Source: Deinococcus sp. YIM 134068
Lineage (GTDB): Bacteria > Deinococcota > Deinococci > Deinococcales > Deinococcaceae
DNA: 6,543 nucleotides
Assembly: GCF_036543075.1 (NCBI RefSeq)
Contig: NZ_JAZHPF010000044.1
Location: 1 to 6,543 of the forward strand
Direction: 5' to 3'
The number at the start of each line of letters is the position of its first letter. Position 1 is the first letter of the stretch. A program made the position numbers and the translations under genes. Below the pieces are notes generated by a model, which was not told the origin of the DNA, did not search any database, and saw nothing but the letters and a program-made list of their open reading frames with translations. Shown piece by piece: positions 5,041-6,543 of this stretch.

Positions 5041-5424
5041 GTGAGACACCTTGCCCTGCTGCTTGTCTTAATTGCTCCATCTTGTGCGCCGAAAGAGAAG
5101 GGAGAAGAGCGAGGGGAAGTGAGGCCGTTCGGCTCAGCGGAGATCATAGATGTTGACATGGACCAACGTAGATACGGCTACATGCAAAAAATGTGCGAGA
5201 TGGAAGCCGATGCCAGGTATGACAACTTAGAATCTGTGACTTTCCCGCGCGGCGTTGGCATAACGATGTATATGGATGATGACTCTTTTGTTGTGGAAGC
5301 AATGGCTAAGCTAGATAACGGCTATAGGTCCATCTGGTGTAGAAGTTCAGGCCCCGACTTCTGGCTTGAAGACCGGGAGCAACTGCGCAGAGAGCGTCGG
5401 CAGGCCAACGAATCGCGGGAGTGA
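5041..5424 (+). CDS. small secreted lipoprotein, low-GC cargo gene
   Basis: A 127-aa protein from GTG 5041. Residues 1-14 (MRHLALLLVLIAPS) form a short signal peptide, and IAPSC with C15 is a plausible lipobox, so the mature protein would be lipid-anchored outside the inner membrane. A charged stretch (18-28) follows, then a compact domain with two cysteines, C52 and C100, that could form a disulfide; the ends are Arg/Glu-rich. No family is recognised with confidence. Sampled stretches at 5161-5340 are about 45-48% G+C, against about 72% in a sampled stretch of the neighbouring hub gene, suggesting recent acquisition. It converges on the hub gene with 16 nt between stops. Small lipoproteins on phages and satellites often block superinfection; that role here is inference. 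A longer version from GTG 4951 would bury the signal peptide. Confidence 0.65.
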   Translation: MRHLALLLVLIAPSCAPKEKGEERGEVRPFGSAEIIDVDMDQRRYGYMQKMCEMEADARYDNLESVTFPRGVGITMYMDDDSFVVEAMAKLDNGYRSIWCRSSGPDFWLEDREQLRRERRQANESRE

Positions 5425-5440
5425 CAGGCGCCGAGAAGTC

Positions 5441-6543
5441 CTACCGCCCGTGCTCCTGACCAATGCCGGAAGTCGCGTTGCCGATCACGGGTGCGTACTT
5501 CTCGCCCGGACGCTGCCGACCGAGGTACGCGGCATACAGCCCTTGCTCAGCTTCGGTCTGGTCAGTTTGCCCGGTGCGCCCGTGGAGGTTGTGTGGGTGA
5601 GCGGCTTTCGTCACCCCGTAGGCGGCGGCGCTCAGCCCACGGGAGACCGTCCATTCCGTCCCCGCGCTGCCGTCGGCCCCGATGGTGTGCTGGTAGCCCT
5701 CCACGTAGTACATCCGGCCCTCGTCGAGGTAGCGCACCCCGAGCTGCGCCCGCAGGTCCAGCGGCCCGGTGATCGTCCCGGCGTAGAAGCGGTCATTGAA
5801 CTGACTCCATGAAAACACCTGCCACGCGAGCCGCCGCGCGAGTTCGGCCCGGTCCAATGACTGCCCGTAGACCTGTCCGCCGCCCTGGTAACGGACCTCT
5901 GCCCGCTTGCTCGTCGGGTCAAGGGCGCTGTATCCAACCCGGCGGTTGTATGCCTCCGCGTCCCCGATGACCTGGGCTTCGGCGTTGGCCTCCCCGGAGC
6001 GGTCCACCTGCGTTCCTTGCTGATTGACCAGATCGACCGAGTACAACGAATACAGGTCAGCGTCCGAACGTCTCAGGTCATGACTCGTGTTCCCCGTCGG
6101 CAAGGATTCGACGATGGGAAGGCCGTCCCACGCGGCCCCGTTGTATCCGCCCCGCTGCGGGTCATACGTCGGGAAGGGCGACGGACGCAGCACGAAGGTT
6201 TCCTGACGGCCTCCCTTGAGCTTCCTCTTTGCCGCCTTCCGCCGCACCTGTGAGACGCGGCCCACGTCGCGCACTCCACCGTTTCGCAAGGTCCGCTCTG
6301 CCTCGGCCTCGGTCAGGTTCTCCATGAAGAACTCGTGGAAGAACGGCGCGTCAAGCACCCAACTCACGGCGTCGGCCCATGACTTCCCTTCCGGCGCAAG
6401 GGTCGTCACGTCCACATGGATACCGAAGTCATCGGACTGGAAGAGGTAGCCGTGCAAGTCGTCCCAACGGTAGGCCGTGCCGCCGATGTCGCGCGAGAAT
6501 CCGAGGCGGTCGTAGAGCAGCACCTTGAACAGCGTATCGGCGG
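5441..6543 (-). CDS. phage tail/baseplate hub-like protein, C-terminal part (continues from 1-746)
   Basis: Remainder of the 573-aa hub-like protein, ending at TAG 5441-5443. GTG at 6521-6523 (105-107 in the left copy) is residue 214 of the full protein, not a true start. Visible hub features are a W-x-D-AVSW segment followed by APFFHEFFMENL near residues 263-283, ETFVLRPSPF near 321-330 (the tail-hub 'lvlR-x-x-Pf' step), and near 484-509 the segment YYVEGYQHTIGADGSAGTEW followed by TVSRGL, which matches the final 'y-V-x-G-x-x-H-x-i-x-x-d-G-x-x-x-T-x-x-t-x-x-rGl' strand pair typical of hub proteins. The last 60 or so residues are Gln/Gly/Thr-rich and probably flexible. The stop lies 16 nt from the stop of the convergent lipoprotein gene. 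A baseplate structural protein of another type is possible; a non-phage role is less likely. Confidence 0.75.
   Translation of the reverse strand, partial: ADTLFKVLLYDRLGFSRDIGGTAYRWDDLHGYLFQSDDFGIHVDVTTLAPEGKSWADAVSWVLDAPFFHEFFMENLTEAEAERTLRNGGVRDVGRVSQVRRKAAKRKLKGGRQETFVLRPSPFPTYDPQRGGYNGAAWDGLPIVESLPTGNTSHDLRRSDADLYSLYSVDLVNQQGTQVDRSGEANAEAQVIGDAEAYNRRVGYSALDPTSKRAEVRYQGGGQVYGQSLDRAELARRLAWQVFSWSQFNDRFYAGTITGPLDLRAQLGVRYLDEGRMYYVEGYQHTIGADGSAGTEWTVSRGLSAAAYGVTKAAHPHNLHGRTGQTDQTEAEQGLYAAYLGRQRPGEKYAPVIGNATSGIGQEHGR
6417..6543 (+). repeat. terminal direct repeat, right copy (circular overlap)
   Basis: Second copy of bases 1-127. Joining base 6416 to base 1 keeps the minus-strand frame open with no frameshift or stop. 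Confidence 0.95.

Larger units (their letters stand above)
1..6543. mobile_element. complete small circular plasmid-like replicon (6416 bp circle)
   Basis: The two ends of the window are the same 127 bases, and a long minus-strand frame runs through the junction as one continuous protein, so the molecule is circular and 6416 bp long. It carries seven probable genes: five probable DNA-binding or replication proteins, one phage tail hub-like protein and one lipoprotein. There is no integrase, relaxase, virion shell or packaging gene. It is best described as a cryptic plasmid or a phage satellite plasmid. Which of the 339-aa and 360-aa proteins initiates replication cannot be settled from sequence alone. 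Confidence 0.85.

Noticed and set aside
5441..6523. Complete 360-aa gene starting at GTG 6523
   Set aside because: The frame stays open upstream through the circle junction to TAG 759-761, and the N-terminal hub pattern lies in that upstream part; 6523 is residue 214 of the full protein.
1..6543. tRNA, rRNA, CRISPR array, insertion sequence, toxin-antitoxin pair
   Set aside because: No cloverleaf, regular spaced repeats, transposase motifs or small toxin-like pair were seen on either strand.

Overview
The window is one complete small circular replicon, written linearly with its end repeated. The first 127 bases (1-127) recur exactly as the last 127 (6417-6543), so the real molecule is a circle of 6416 bp. 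The length of the overlap suggests an assembler k-mer rather than biological termini. A single reading frame on the minus strand crosses the junction without a break and gives one coherent protein, which independently supports circularity. Most of the DNA is high in GC with strong G/C preference at third codon positions. Two genes seem to have a TANNNT -10 element only 6 nt before the start codon, as in leaderless transcripts. This fits a high-GC host such as Deinococcota or Actinobacteria, but the taxonomic call is weak.

Layout on the circle. Minus strand, from 746 down through base 1 and on from 6416 to 5441: a 573-aa protein resembling the tail/baseplate hub of long-tailed phages. Plus strand 810-1028: a small excisionase-type helix-turn-helix protein. 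Plus strand 1084-2166: a 360-aa protein with a possible, degenerate HUH rolling-circle Rep signature. 2167-2533: a non-coding, hairpin-dense stretch, the best candidate for an origin and/or bidirectional terminator. Minus strand 4873 to 2534: three probable DNA-binding proteins in a row, namely a ribbon-helix-helix-like protein (191 aa), a winged-helix protein that may be a replication initiator (339 aa), and a multi-HTH protein (206 aa, overlapping the previous gene by 7 nt). Plus strand 5041-5424: a small lipoprotein gene of markedly lower GC, convergent with the hub gene. About 88% of the circle is coding.

The genes fall into two sets. One is a replication/maintenance/regulation set (HTH protein, HUH-like protein, winged-helix protein, RHH protein, multi-HTH protein) with inverted repeats before several of the genes. 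The other is a cargo pair (hub protein and lipoprotein). No integrase, relaxase, capsid, portal, terminase, tail tube, tape measure or toxin-antitoxin gene is visible. A lone tail hub taking up over a quarter of a 6.4-kb circle is the most unusual point. It could mean a phage-dependent satellite plasmid that supplies or swaps a tail part of a helper phage, interferes with it, or is a captured prophage fragment. This is inference; the sequence shows only that the gene is intact and isolated.
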